Positions 7,979 to 17,746 are shown, counted from the first letter of the stretch. The stretch is 64,000 bases of DNA from JAFEDN01 sp963844565 (GCA_963844565.1 CAWJON010000002.1:1736001-1800000); one strand, 5' to 3'. The notes: generated by a model from the sequence alone, not told the origin. Numbers and translations: made by a program.

Positions 7979-10054
7979 CTATTTTAAAAGTTGCAAAGCT
8001 TGCTCGCAAATATGTTCGACACTGAATCCAAATTTTTTCAGGATTATATCACCCGGAGCTGAAGCGCCAAAGTGATCAATACCGATTACCGCACCATTTT
8101 CGCCGATATATTTATACCAACCCAAGGTTGCGCCGGCTTCAACCGCCAAACGTTTTTTTAGCTGAATCGGAAAAACTTCATTTTTATAACTTTGCGCCTG
8201 TTTTTCAAATAACTCCCAACTGGGCATAGAAACCACTCTCGTTGGAATATGATGCTGATTCTGTAAGCGTGATTGTGCTTCTAAAGCTAAATACACTTCA
8301 GAACCGGTGGCGATTAAAATCAATTGAGGTGCTTTGCCTTCCGCCTCTGAAAGAATATAAGCGCCTTTTTTTAACCCATCTGCGCTGGCATAGGTTTTTC
8401 TATCCAAAGTCGGCAGTTTTTGTCGAGTCAATATTAAAGCAGTTGGGGAATGCGGATTCATTACCGCCGTTTGCCAAGCCACCGCGGTTTCGTTAGCATC
8501 GCAGGGACGAATCACGGTGAGATTAGGAATCGCCCGCAGACTCATCAGCTGTTCAATCGGCTGGTGAGTGGGCCCATCTTCGCCCAATCCGATACTGTCA
8601 TGGGTAAAAACGTAAATAACTTGCAATTCCATCATTGCAGCCAATCGCATGGTAGGCCGCAAATAATCGGAAAAATTGAAAAACGTAGCGCAAAAAGGCA
8701 TTGCACCACCATGAGCCGCCATACCATTACTAATAGCCCCCATGGCATGTTCTCTCACCCCGTAAGAAATATTACGACCCGCATAACTCCAGCCCCCACC
8801 GACAGAGCCTTGTACATCTGTTAACGTTTGTGGTGGACCAAAATCTCCCAATCCCTTTAATGCAGTATCAGTTGAGGGATTTAAATCAGCAGAACCACCC
8901 AATAAACGCGGTAAATTAGCAGCCATCGCATTCATAACTTTCCCCGAAGCCTCGCGAGTCGCCATGCCTTTTGCATCAGGGGGAAATTTTGGAATATTTT
9001 GCTCCCATTGTGGAGCAAGTTGATTCTGGATGACTTGGTTAAATTGTTTAGCCAATTCCGGAAATGATTTTTCATAGTTTACCAACAATTGTTTCCATTC
9101 AGTCTCCAGTTGCGCGCCTTGATCTTTGGCTTTTAGAAAATATCGACCGCACTCTTCAGGAACGTAAAGAGGTTCTTGACTGGGCCAATTGAGTTTTTGC
9201 TTGGTGAGTTTGGCATCTTTTTCACCCAAAGGCGAACCATGAACTTGGAAAGTATCTTGCTTGGGCGATCCATAGCCGATATGGGTATGGACAATAATTA
9301 GCGATGGTCGATTTCTTTCATTTTGAGCCTGTTTAATTGCATGCTCAATCTCCTCAACATCATTGCCGTCTTCCACTTGCTGGGTATGCCAGCCATAAGC
9401 ATTAAATCTTTCTTCACAGTTTTCCGTAAAAGTAATGTCAGTAGCGCCCGATAATGTAATCTGATTAAAGTCATACAAGTAAATTAATTTGCCTAATTGG
9501 AGATGCCCCGCCAAAGATGCCGCTTCGGAAGCAACTCCCTCCATCATGTCGCCATCACTCACAATACCATAAGTATAATGGTCGATGAGCTCAAAACCTT
9601 TTCGATTATAACAGGCTGCTAGATGGGCCTCGATCATGGCCATACCAACGCCATTGGCAAATCCCTGCCCCAAAGGTCCAGTCGTAATATCGACACCAGG
9701 AACTTTACCATGCTCTGGATGCCCTGGGGTGAGGCTATCCCATTGACGAAAGTGTTTCAACTCTTCCAACGAGAGCCCATAACCGGTGACATGCAACAAG
9801 CTATACAGCAATGCTGAACCATGCCCGGCTGATAAGACGAACCGGTCGCGATTCATCCAATTGGGATTAGTGGGGTTGTGTTTTAAAAAACGAGTCCACA
9901 ACACATAAGCCATCGGGGCTGCGTCCAAGGGCAAACCGGGATGACCGCTATTAGCCTTTTCAACCGCGTCAACGGAGAGAAAACGTAGCGTATTAATACA
10001 TAATTGGTCTAAAGCTGGGGAAGGGGTGGAAGACAAAATGATCTCCTTATTCAA
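7979..10054 (-). CDS. tkt: Transketolase
   Basis: Thiamine-diphosphate enzyme of the non-oxidative pentose phosphate pathway, 691 aa. Visible signatures are ANSGHPGLPLDAAPMAYVLW at the N-terminus, the ThDP/metal motif GDGDMMEG equivalent (VSDGDMMEGVASEAAS), and ATFFNFSDYLRP plus DSIGLGEDGPTHQP in the pyrimidine domain. An AAGGAGATCAT ribosome binding site precedes the ATG on the minus strand. As first gene of the operon it sits upstream of gnd, zwf and pgl, so the promoter should lie in 10055-10160. Its need for thiamine diphosphate connects it with the thi operon downstream. Confidence 0.95.
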   Translation of the reverse strand: MNKEIILSSTPSPALDQLCINTLRFLSVDAVEKANSGHPGLPLDAAPMAYVLWTRFLKHNPTNPNWMNRDRFVLSAGHGSALLYSLLHVTGYGLSLEELKHFRQWDSLTPGHPEHGKVPGVDITTGPLGQGFANGVGMAMIEAHLAACYNRKGFELIDHYTYGIVSDGDMMEGVASEAASLAGHLQLGKLIYLYDFNQITLSGATDITFTENCEERFNAYGWHTQQVEDGNDVEEIEHAIKQAQNERNRPSLIIVHTHIGYGSPKQDTFQVHGSPLGEKDAKLTKQKLNWPSQEPLYVPEECGRYFLKAKDQGAQLETEWKQLLVNYEKSFPELAKQFNQVIQNQLAPQWEQNIPKFPPDAKGMATREASGKVMNAMAANLPRLLGGSADLNPSTDTALKGLGDFGPPQTLTDVQGSVGGGWSYAGRNISYGVREHAMGAISNGMAAHGGAMPFCATFFNFSDYLRPTMRLAAMMELQVIYVFTHDSIGLGEDGPTHQPIEQLMSLRAIPNLTVIRPCDANETAVAWQTAVMNPHSPTALILTRQKLPTLDRKTYASADGLKKGAYILSEAEGKAPQLILIATGSEVYLALEAQSRLQNQHHIPTRVVSMPSWELFEKQAQSYKNEVFPIQLKKRLAVEAGATLGWYKYIGENGAVIGIDHFGASAPGDIILKKFGFSVEHICEQALQLLK

Positions 10055-10169
10055 TTTAATGACATTGCTTTTCTAATCTAGTATGAGTTTTATTGAGAAG
10101 CCTAATGAAAAGTTTAGTTTTCCCGGGCTATTTTGTCAAACCCTGGTATTTAGTGAGGGTAATATTCTA

Positions 10170-10196
10170 TTGACAAATTATGTAAGATAGTATTAT
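10170..10196 (+). promoter_or_regulatory. Candidate sigma70 promoter
   Basis: TTGACA at 10170-10175 and TATTAT at 10191-10196 with a 15-base spacer, shorter than ideal. It lies about 75 bases before a strong ribosome binding site and would serve the 41-codon ORF and the giant protein that follows. Confidence 0.4.
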
Positions 10197-10270
10197 CTTA
10201 AAAATAGAGAATTTGAAATCAAAATTTGCATTTGTTAGTTTTTCTTTCTTATAGGAGGAGGACACAGCAA

Positions 10271-10396
10271 ATGACACATAGAACCTATCTTCATAAAAAC
10301 AAAGCTGTCCGAGCTTTGGATTTAGCAATTGATGTTCTTCATATACGAATAAATTATAATCTCATTAAAAATTACAGTGTCTGTGGTATTTTTTGA
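10271..10396 (+). CDS. Small protein of 41 residues
   Basis: ATG 10271 is preceded by AGGAGGAGG (about 10254-10262), among the best ribosome binding sites in the window. The product is short and basic (begins MTHRTYLHKNK, ends YSVCGIF) with no family I recognise. It sits 57 bases upstream of the giant membrane protein and behind the candidate promoter, so it may be a leader peptide or a true small protein. Confidence rests on the ribosome binding site alone. Confidence 0.4.
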   Translation: MTHRTYLHKNKAVRALDLAIDVLHIRINYNLIKNYSVCGIF

Positions 10397-10453
10397 AAAA
10401 ATTTACTGTATTGTGTTTTTTATTTCGAGTATTGCGTTTACAGGAGGTAACCC

Positions 10454-13400
10454 GTGAAATCAATCAATTTATCAAACTCTTCAGCATTGAATTCAACAAA
10501 TTTAACATCGTCATTTTATAATTCTACGATTGGATTATCCGCATTATTGCAACTCAAAGGTTGGCCTGATTTCAGTGTAGAAATTTGCAATGCTACAACG
10601 ATGGATAGAGAAAAAGAACTAGATTTAGAAAACGCTCTACAGAATTATCTATTACAACCAAGCACATCCAGGGGTTGGAAATTGATGGCTTTATTACAGA
10701 AAGTTAAAAAAGAACTACAAATCGAGTATGTTCATGTTAAGGAAAAACAGAATTTTTACGAAACACAGACAAAACAAGAAGAAAAAAGAGGAGATGGTTT
10801 TTTAGCAGATTGGACAAAATGGATCTGGAATGGAATGCAATATTTTGTTGGTTCAAGCAATGCCGCATTGGCGGAAAAATATGCACATGCGACAATAGCC
10901 TGCCGAAAAAAACAAGCTAAACTATCTAATTTAATATCCACTATAGACCAAGAGATTTTTTGGCTTGATACAGAAGTTGAAAGTACTATACAAAAGCAGT
11001 CCATGAAAACTAAATTCGCACAACCACATTTATTACAATCACAGCAAATGCTTATTCCCGACCAAGTGATTGGGATGGATGTCCCTTACTTCTATCCGTT
11101 AAATGAAGTTTTTCAATATAATTATTCAACTATCACCGTGGTTGAAACGGAAAAAAATAGCTTGCCTTCGTGGCTGAGTTTGCAATTCCAAGAAACAAGT
11201 CATTATTTTCTGGAAGATTATCCTGGAGATATAACGATGGGAATGATCTTGTCAGATTCTACTCTATTTATAGCTAATTATTTTACGGGCTTGTATATTT
11301 TAAATGTAAGTGATGTGACAAATCCGCAATTAATAGGTAAGTATCCACTAAATCCCTTCAATCCAGAAGATCCTTATATTTTTGGACTTGCTATCTCTGA
11401 TTCCACAGCGTTTATAATTGCTAGTGATGACTCCGCCGGAAATAACGCAAAACTAATGATTTTAAATATCACTGATATATCTCTTCCTTGGTTAGTTAAA
11501 AATTATTCTAACTTTATCCTACAATCATCTAGTATTGGAGGAATAGCTAGTGTAGATTCTAATCTATACATTCTAGCGAATCCCGCACTCCAACCTTCTC
11601 TCAGAAATCCTATACTGCAAATTCTGAATATAGAAAATTTAGAAAACCCTCGAATAATCAAAAATATTGATCTCGGAGTACAATCTGTTATTCCTATTTT
11701 TGCTACTGCCGGCGCGGTAACCAGATCTGGAACCCGGATATTTATCGCAGTGGGAGATAGTGCTCATGACGATTGGTCATTAAAAATCTTTGATATTAAA
11801 GATACAAAAAATCCTACCCCAATCGGTAATTGTAAGCTGGGAAAAGGTTATAGCAACTTTATTAATGATTTGACAGTAGCGGGCCAATACGTATATGTGG
11901 CACAAAGTTTTCTTGGCTTACAAATCGTGAATGTGACTGATATAACACATCCACATGTCATTAGTCATTGTTCGCCAGCTATGACATGCTCTTCACCAGG
12001 AATGGGAATTTCTCGCACAGTGAGCGTATCTGGATCCAATATTTATATAGCGGATGTAGTGTTGGGTATACAGATTATAAATGTCAGTGATGTAATGCAT
12101 CCTCAGGTTCAAAATATTCATCGGCCACCCATGCTAACATACTTTACGACTTGGGCTACTGTTTCCGATTCTATAATCTTTACTACATTTGGCGCAGATT
12201 TGTGGATTTACGATACCCGTCAAGTTAGCTTAATAGGTTATCCCTCTATTTTTCAAACAGAACAGTCAATATCACTCACCGCGAGTGCTTTTGACAGCAA
12301 TAACCAAATTTTAAATTCCACCACTTTCAGCCTTACCGTTGAACGGAATATACCACATACCATAGGAACATTATCGGATCAAACTCTGCGCCCGGGCAGT
12401 ACGTTAACAACCATACTTTCCAGTCAAACATTATTTGGAACAGGTGAGTCTTTTTTTCGCTTATCCTGCTCTGTACAAGATAGCCAGAACATAGAGTTTA
12501 TCCCTTCTTGGCTAGAATTGACTAACATACCTATTTTACTCGGCAATCATTCATTGGGGTTGATTGGATATGCCAGTAGTATTCTAGTTTCTGATGAAAT
12601 CGTATTTATAGCAGATGGAAGAGGTGGATTAAAAATTCTTGATGTTCACGATCCAAAGCATCCTCAATTAATTAATTCTTATGGGGATGGAGATATCAAA
12701 AGTATGGCTTATACGATAAAAAAATCAGGTGATATTTTATTTATGGCGAATGGTTTTCATGGATTAATAATTTTTGATGTCAGCGATATTGCTCATATTA
12801 CTCAGTTATCTATTTATAAATCCGACTTGCTAGATACTGCTTATGATTTGACATTAGACACGATAGAATCTTATCCCATAGTTTATTTGGCAACTGGAAC
12901 GACTGGAATACATATTCTAAATGTGACAAATCCGAAAAATCCACAATTACTTAGCAATCCACTGGCAGACATAACAGAAAGAAATAATTGCTTCAGTGTG
13001 GCGCTATTCCCACGCGAAATATTATTTGCAGCTTGCGGTGAGGCTGGGTTACATATTTTAAATATCAGCGATGTACGAAACCCAAAACGTATTTCTGATT
13101 ATACAGGAATAAATTTATTTTTCCCATTGAATGTCAGCGTAAGTATCACTGGAGTTATTGTTTTTAATTTCATTGATTCTACTTTGTTGATAACAGCAGA
13201 AGCATTAGCGTCTACTACAAACAACTGCTTTCAAATAATAGCGCTTCTAGATGTCAACGATATTTTCCATCCTCAATATATCAGTTATGGCGCAGCCGGA
13301 ACAGGTGCTCCTGGGAAAGGATGGATATCAGGTTCAACTGGATTTATACCGAATGGTAATCTAGGTTTACAGATTGTAGATGTTAACGATAAAAATCATC

Positions 13401-15175
13401 TACCCGTGTTAGGAATTTATGCAGCCAATATCATTGATGTGGCTGTACCCAATTCTATCGCCTATACCGCCGCTGGAATAAATGGTCTTTTGGTCTTAGA
13501 TTTAACCCATTGGGCATTAACCACCATGCCTCATGCTGCTGATGCCGGTAACTATAAAGCGATCATCACTGCCACAGATGCACGTGGTGCAAGCGCTTCA
13601 CAAAGTTTCAATATCCGTGTCGAAGGCCCTCCACAAATACATGGACTCATTCCGACTCAATATGCCAAAGTAGGACGGACTTTTAACTACTTTGTGCCTC
13701 AAGGTTTATTTACCGATCCTAACTTTGATCCTCTGAGTTTTAATGCTACCACTTTAACAACTAACCCACTTCTATCAGATTGGCTGAGTTTTAGCAGTAT
13801 TTCAGCAACTTTTACCGGAACTCCCAAAGACAGGCACGTAGGAGCATATGAAATCTGGTTGAGTGTAACAGATAATATCGCGGGGACCGTTATTACTCGA
13901 TTTTCTTTACAAGTGAATCATGTACCAAGCGTCGTCACCCCTCTCCCACAACCACTATCTTTGCGAACCGGACGATTATTTGCTTTTCAAGTCCCTAAAA
14001 CGACTTTTAGTTCTTGGGCAGATGATCCCATTTTATTTTATAATGCTACGCTTTCTAATGGTTCCGTTCTTCCTAGCTGGTTAAATTTTGATACAGATAA
14101 GCTCATTTTTTCAGGAACTCCCGTAGTAAATCAAGATGAGGGGATTGTGAGTTTAGTGGCCAAAGCTGAAGATGAATTTGGTGAATACGCTCTTGCCCCT
14201 TTGCAATTATCAATTGTTGCTAATTCTCCCCCTTACCTCACACAATATATTGCAAATCAACTGGTTGATATCGGTGACCCTCTCAACCCATTCAGATTAT
14301 CACCTCCTCCTTTTATAGACCCAAATGGAGATACACTTACGTATTTAGTAGACTATGATCCACCCTCTTCTTGGTTACAATTGAACCAATCAATGAATTA
14401 CCAAAGACCGCCTTACTGGCCAATTGAGATACCTTTCAATCCCAGCACCACTGCACTGACTTTCACAGGAACACCAAAACCTAAAGATTTTAAGGACCTT
14501 TATAAAACCCGCTCAATAAAAATCACTATCCACGCCTATGATGACCCTTCTAATCATGCAAGCGAAGCTATTGCCACATTTAGTATTGATGTCAGAGGAT
14601 TATCAATGATGGGGCAGATTATTTATTATGGTTCTCTGGCTGTCGTTTTGCTTCTTGCTAGTTACACAGCATATAAAAATCGAATAGGTTTATATAATCG
14701 TTGTTGTCGAAGACGTTATACAGCAGAAAATATTGTCCCTGCAACGGTTGGGCAAAAAGATTTTAAATATGAACCGACAAAAAACGATATAACGGGAAAA
14801 GTCAGAATACAGCCTGGTGAAGTGAAAAAAGTAACCGTTGTGTTGTCCCCCCCAAACGGTTGGTGTAGCTTTTTCAAGCCTTATCGCTCATTGAGTAGCG
14901 GCCTGGAACGTCCACATTGGATGGAATATGATTTTCACACCGATCTCTTACGTTGTAAGAGGATTCAGGATGAAAAGAATGGTAAAGTTGATTTTTTACC
15001 GGTAGAAAAGATAAAGATAGAAGATAATGATCAAGTGATTGTGCAATTAAAAAAAGAAAATAACAAAATTATGCGGCAGTTTACACTATTTATTGATGAT
15101 AAACCTATAGAAACCACCGTTGTTCGAGAAGAACAAGGGAAGAAAGGAAACGATACAACGAGCTTCTCTTCTTAG
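10454..15175 (+). CDS. Giant LVIVD-repeat / cadherin-like single-pass membrane protein
   Basis: 1573 aa. GTG start with AGGAGGT at 10442-10448. Residues 1-200 are helical and partly coiled coil, with no signal peptide. Residues about 250-1010 carry roughly a dozen repeats of the LVIVD/beta-propeller type (pattern LxILNVSDxxNPQLI), interrupted near 600-700 by an Ig-like segment. Three or more dystroglycan/cadherin-type He_PIG domains follow (about 1058-1380, with LPSWLNF and FSGTP signatures). One membrane helix lies at about 1386-1408, then a basic 165-residue tail. The architecture resembles a eukaryotic adhesion receptor. It may be a surface protein or a translocated effector; with no signal peptide the latter is attractive but unproven. 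Confidence 0.75.
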   Translation: MKSINLSNSSALNSTNLTSSFYNSTIGLSALLQLKGWPDFSVEICNATTMDREKELDLENALQNYLLQPSTSRGWKLMALLQKVKKELQIEYVHVKEKQNFYETQTKQEEKRGDGFLADWTKWIWNGMQYFVGSSNAALAEKYAHATIACRKKQAKLSNLISTIDQEIFWLDTEVESTIQKQSMKTKFAQPHLLQSQQMLIPDQVIGMDVPYFYPLNEVFQYNYSTITVVETEKNSLPSWLSLQFQETSHYFLEDYPGDITMGMILSDSTLFIANYFTGLYILNVSDVTNPQLIGKYPLNPFNPEDPYIFGLAISDSTAFIIASDDSAGNNAKLMILNITDISLPWLVKNYSNFILQSSSIGGIASVDSNLYILANPALQPSLRNPILQILNIENLENPRIIKNIDLGVQSVIPIFATAGAVTRSGTRIFIAVGDSAHDDWSLKIFDIKDTKNPTPIGNCKLGKGYSNFINDLTVAGQYVYVAQSFLGLQIVNVTDITHPHVISHCSPAMTCSSPGMGISRTVSVSGSNIYIADVVLGIQIINVSDVMHPQVQNIHRPPMLTYFTTWATVSDSIIFTTFGADLWIYDTRQVSLIGYPSIFQTEQSISLTASAFDSNNQILNSTTFSLTVERNIPHTIGTLSDQTLRPGSTLTTILSSQTLFGTGESFFRLSCSVQDSQNIEFIPSWLELTNIPILLGNHSLGLIGYASSILVSDEIVFIADGRGGLKILDVHDPKHPQLINSYGDGDIKSMAYTIKKSGDILFMANGFHGLIIFDVSDIAHITQLSIYKSDLLDTAYDLTLDTIESYPIVYLATGTTGIHILNVTNPKNPQLLSNPLADITERNNCFSVALFPREILFAACGEAGLHILNISDVRNPKRISDYTGINLFFPLNVSVSITGVIVFNFIDSTLLITAEALASTTNNCFQIIALLDVNDIFHPQYISYGAAGTGAPGKGWISGSTGFIPNGNLGLQIVDVNDKNHLPVLGIYAANIIDVAVPNSIAYTAAGINGLLVLDLTHWALTTMPHAADAGNYKAIITATDARGASASQSFNIRVEGPPQIHGLIPTQYAKVGRTFNYFVPQGLFTDPNFDPLSFNATTLTTNPLLSDWLSFSSISATFTGTPKDRHVGAYEIWLSVTDNIAGTVITRFSLQVNHVPSVVTPLPQPLSLRTGRLFAFQVPKTTFSSWADDPILFYNATLSNGSVLPSWLNFDTDKLIFSGTPVVNQDEGIVSLVAKAEDEFGEYALAPLQLSIVANSPPYLTQYIANQLVDIGDPLNPFRLSPPPFIDPNGDTLTYLVDYDPPSSWLQLNQSMNYQRPPYWPIEIPFNPSTTALTFTGTPKPKDFKDLYKTRSIKITIHAYDDPSNHASEAIATFSIDVRGLSMMGQIIYYGSLAVVLLLASYTAYKNRIGLYNRCCRRRYTAENIVPATVGQKDFKYEPTKNDITGKVRIQPGEVKKVTVVLSPPNGWCSFFKPYRSLSSGLERPHWMEYDFHTDLLRCKRIQDEKNGKVDFLPVEKIKIEDNDQVIVQLKKENNKIMRQFTLFIDDKPIETTVVREEQGKKGNDTTSFSS

Positions 15176-15233
15176 ACTAAATTCCATCATTTTGAAGATA
15201 TCAATATTCTCATATAAAACAGTGAACTATTTC

Positions 15234-16391
15234 TTATTTTGAGAAGCGCTTGTTATGCTCTTGTAAAGCTTGTTTTAATGGTTGTATTTTTGAAGAAATC
15301 ATTTCCTTTTGGTCGCTCACATCTAATTTATTCAATTTAATAAGCCCTTTCTTGTCCTTCTCAATCTGTGTAATAAATGCTTGTGCTCCAATATCTTTAA
15401 TATCATTTCCCTTTAAACTGAGAAAAGTCAGTTTGGTATTCGAAAGTATTTCAGCCAATCCAATCGCTCCACTTTTTCCGATATCATTATCTGCCAAATT
15501 GAGCGATGTAAGGCCAGTGTATGTTTTGAAACGCTTCTCTTTAAATTTATTAATCAATACTGCAACACCCTTATCATTAATCTCATTCTTAGATAAATTT
15601 AACTCAGTAAGACTAGGAATGGTAAGTATTTTATTAGCTATTGTTTTGGGTCCATCTTCCCCAACCCCAAGTTGATTACCGGTTAAATTTAAAAGTTGCA
15701 AGCGACAAGTTGAAAAACCCTCAGCCAAACTTTTAATTCTCTTAGGACCAATCGCCATCGATATAAGACTCAAATGGATAAATATAGGATTTTTAAGTGC
15801 TCGCGCTAATATAGAAAGACATTTTTCTTCTGAAAATTTCCCCCCGTACTTAAGAGATATAGTGTGAATAGTTTTTGTTTCAAGTTTTTGTTGCAATTCT
15901 TCTATTTTTTTGTCGTCATTTTCAGAATAATCCCAATTTATCATTCCCCCTTCAAAATCTTTTTTCTTTGAGTCAGAAATAAGTGGTCGATTCTTTAATT
16001 CAATATCAACTGTTATTTTCTCTTCCTGAAGTATTGAATTTGGTAAAGCAGTTGAATTAGTTTGTAATGAGGAGTTCTTTTTACTGTTACTGGCAGGAGA
16101 CTCTATGAGTTCCTGAGCAGAAATATATGTTGAACTGGTAAAGATCGGCGACTGAAGAGCCTTTTGTCGCTCCAATTTCTTCTGTCGCAGTTTCAATTCC
16201 CGTTCCCGCAATTCCAATTCCTGTTTCTTCAGTTCTAATTCCTGCTTCCGCAGCTCCGAGTCTCCCTTTCGCAGCTCCAAGAGCTCTTTTGTAACTTGCT
16301 CACTTAAACCATTAATAATAGTTTGTTCATTGATAACATCACGTATTTTTCCTGCAACAGTATGCTGTTGATTACGCAACATCATGTTCAC
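15234..16391 (-). CDS. Coiled-coil plus leucine-rich-repeat protein
   Basis: 385 aa from GTG 16391; ATG codons at 16385 and 16382 are alternatives, and none has a clear ribosome binding site. Residues about 35-75 form a charged heptad coiled coil (ELRKQELELKKQEL style). Residues about 200-385 contain four or five RI-type leucine-rich repeats (LTELNLSKNEINDKG, LTSLNLADNDIGKSG, LTFLSLKGNDIKDIG), a fold used for protein binding and common in intracellular-pathogen effectors. The reading frame is the same as that of the upstream gene, with only a TGA (16443-16445) and 17 sense codons between them, so this may be the C-terminal half of one split gene. Confidence 0.75.
   Translation of the reverse strand: MNMMLRNQQHTVAGKIRDVINEQTIINGLSEQVTKELLELRKGDSELRKQELELKKQELELRERELKLRQKKLERQKALQSPIFTSSTYISAQELIESPASNSKKNSSLQTNSTALPNSILQEEKITVDIELKNRPLISDSKKKDFEGGMINWDYSENDDKKIEELQQKLETKTIHTISLKYGGKFSEEKCLSILARALKNPIFIHLSLISMAIGPKRIKSLAEGFSTCRLQLLNLTGNQLGVGEDGPKTIANKILTIPSLTELNLSKNEINDKGVAVLINKFKEKRFKTYTGLTSLNLADNDIGKSGAIGLAEILSNTKLTFLSLKGNDIKDIGAQAFITQIEKDKKGLIKLNKLDVSDQKEMISSKIQPLKQALQEHNKRFSK
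16170..16274 (-). repeat. 21-bp tandem repeat encoding heptads
   Basis: Five imperfect 21-base units (16170, 16191, 16212, 16233, 16254), each ending CGCAG, TCAG or CGCAA on the plus strand and each encoding one E-L-x-x-x-E/K-L heptad. The period keeps the frame, so unit number can change without breaking the LRR gene. Confidence 0.8.
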
Positions 16392-16442
16392 AGGTTCTGC
16401 TAAATCTCGACTTCGATCAGACTCACTAGGAATCTCATCCTT

Positions 16443-17471
16443 TCAGGGCTCAGAAGATGAATATCCAAGGGTTCTACTTGATGTTGTCGTAGTATCAGCA
16501 GCAGGTTGCTGTTGGGTCGTTTGTTGCTTCATGTTCGGCACAAACGCTTGAGGATTCTTTGATACTCCACTTTCAGAACTTGAGGAAGAACTGGAAGAAG
16601 AACTCTGAGGTTTTGCGATTGTTTGAGTTGTGTCTGTATTAACTATATCACCACCTACTGTTTGCATCTGATTGGTTTGTAGAGCAGTTCCAGTCTGTTC
16701 TCTTTCGTGCTTAGCTTTTAACTCTTTATCTTTATCTCGACGTGTAAAGTAATTCTCCGTTAAGCTTATCGCCTCTTTCTTTCTTTCAACATAGGGTTCC
16801 CCAGGCATCTCCTTTTTAAGGTACTCCATGTTTCTCTGAAACACCACATCATAATTTTCTTCAATCCCTTCAGTTTGAGTTCGTCGGTTTATAACATTTC
16901 CTGTAACATATTTTATATCATTAAATTGTGCATCTGTCCGTCCTCCTCCTGGCTTTCCTAGTGCTTGCAGGATTTCAGGAGTAACCAAAGATGCTGGGGT
17001 TGCTTTCAGATCACTGAACCCTTTCCTCATCTCTTCCAAAATAGTTCCACTAATGATTAAATTTTTTGCCACACACACAGCACTCAAACCACTTTCAGCA
17101 TGTCCTAATTTAACATGAATCTCGGCAATCTTTTGTTTTTGACCTTCTGCAAGAGCAAACTTCTTGATCTTGTTCCAATTGGTATCAACTATAAATTGAT
17201 CAATGGTTTTCTGAGCCTGTTCTAATTCTTTTTCCAGAGCATCAATTGACTTTTTTTGTATCTCATCTACATCGACTCCGCTTTTTTGTTCCGCAGCAGG
17301 CAAATTTTGTATTAACGATATACGGGATACAATTAAACTCACTGTGTTGGCTAAACCGCGAATCTCTTCGTTATTTTCACCATACACTTGAATTTTATTA
17401 TACAACGATAGTGCTGCAGAAAAAGCTTTTCCAGCAATACTGGCAACCGTAGAAATGGCTATGATTGGCAT
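16443..17471 (-). CDS. Helical protein with a possible four-helix-bundle N-terminus and Ser/Gln/Thr-rich tail
   Basis: 342 aa, ATG 17471 with AAGGAGAG upstream. The first 165 residues are a chain of amphipathic helices. The layout (IRGLANTVSLIVSRISLI, then a long ALEKELEQAQKTIDQF helix, then KKFALAEGQKQKIAEIHVKL) reminds me of MLKL/HeLo-type four-helix bundles, which are membrane-active cell-death domains. This is a pattern impression only. Residues about 230-342 are low complexity, with a run of ten serines and Gln/Thr-rich stretches, like a linker. The gene ends in TGA, after which the same frame continues into the LRR protein. Confidence 0.6.
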   Translation of the reverse strand: MPIIAISTVASIAGKAFSAALSLYNKIQVYGENNEEIRGLANTVSLIVSRISLIQNLPAAEQKSGVDVDEIQKKSIDALEKELEQAQKTIDQFIVDTNWNKIKKFALAEGQKQKIAEIHVKLGHAESGLSAVCVAKNLIISGTILEEMRKGFSDLKATPASLVTPEILQALGKPGGGRTDAQFNDIKYVTGNVINRRTQTEGIEENYDVVFQRNMEYLKKEMPGEPYVERKKEAISLTENYFTRRDKDKELKAKHEREQTGTALQTNQMQTVGGDIVNTDTTQTIAKPQSSSSSSSSSSESGVSKNPQAFVPNMKQQTTQQQPAADTTTTSSRTLGYSSSEP

Positions 17472-17553
17472 GACACACTCTCCTTAATACTGAATAGATT
17501 TTAAGAGAATACTTAATCATCTTTACAATATTACTTCCGAATGTCAATCAGTA

Positions 17554-17567
17554 AATACCACTAGGGG
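17554..17567 (+). repeat. Extra copy of the riboswitch 5' strand
   Basis: AATACCACTAGGGG occurs here and again at 17653-17666, where it forms the 5' strand of the TPP aptamer (P1 and the AGGGG box). The upstream copy lacks the rest of the aptamer, so it is either a partial duplication or the remains of a second riboswitch. Confidence 0.6.
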
Positions 17568-17652
17568 CTAAGTTATTCAATTTTTAATGCGGAAACCCCG
17601 GTCAATTCAGTAATAACTCTTGTCTTTCTGTGAAAACTATGATTAATTGTCC

Positions 17653-17746
17653 AATACCACTAGGGGTGTCACCTGACTGAGAAGGCTTAAACTTAAGCCT
17701 ACCCTTTGAACCTGAATTGGCTAGGACCTGCGTAGGGAATGTGGAA
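17653..17746 (+). promoter_or_regulatory. TPP (THI-box) riboswitch
   Basis: All conserved THI elements are present in order: AGGGGTG, CTGAGAAGG, ACCCTTTGAACCTGA and GGACCTGCGTAGGGAA. P1 closes by CCAC (17657-17660) with GTGG (17741-17744). It precedes thiC by about 60 bases and should repress the thi operon when thiamine diphosphate is plentiful. Confidence 0.95.

Noticed and set aside
16170..16274. Regular 21-bp repeats as a CRISPR array
   Set aside because: Units are contiguous, without spacers, in frame within a gene, and each encodes one coiled-coil heptad.
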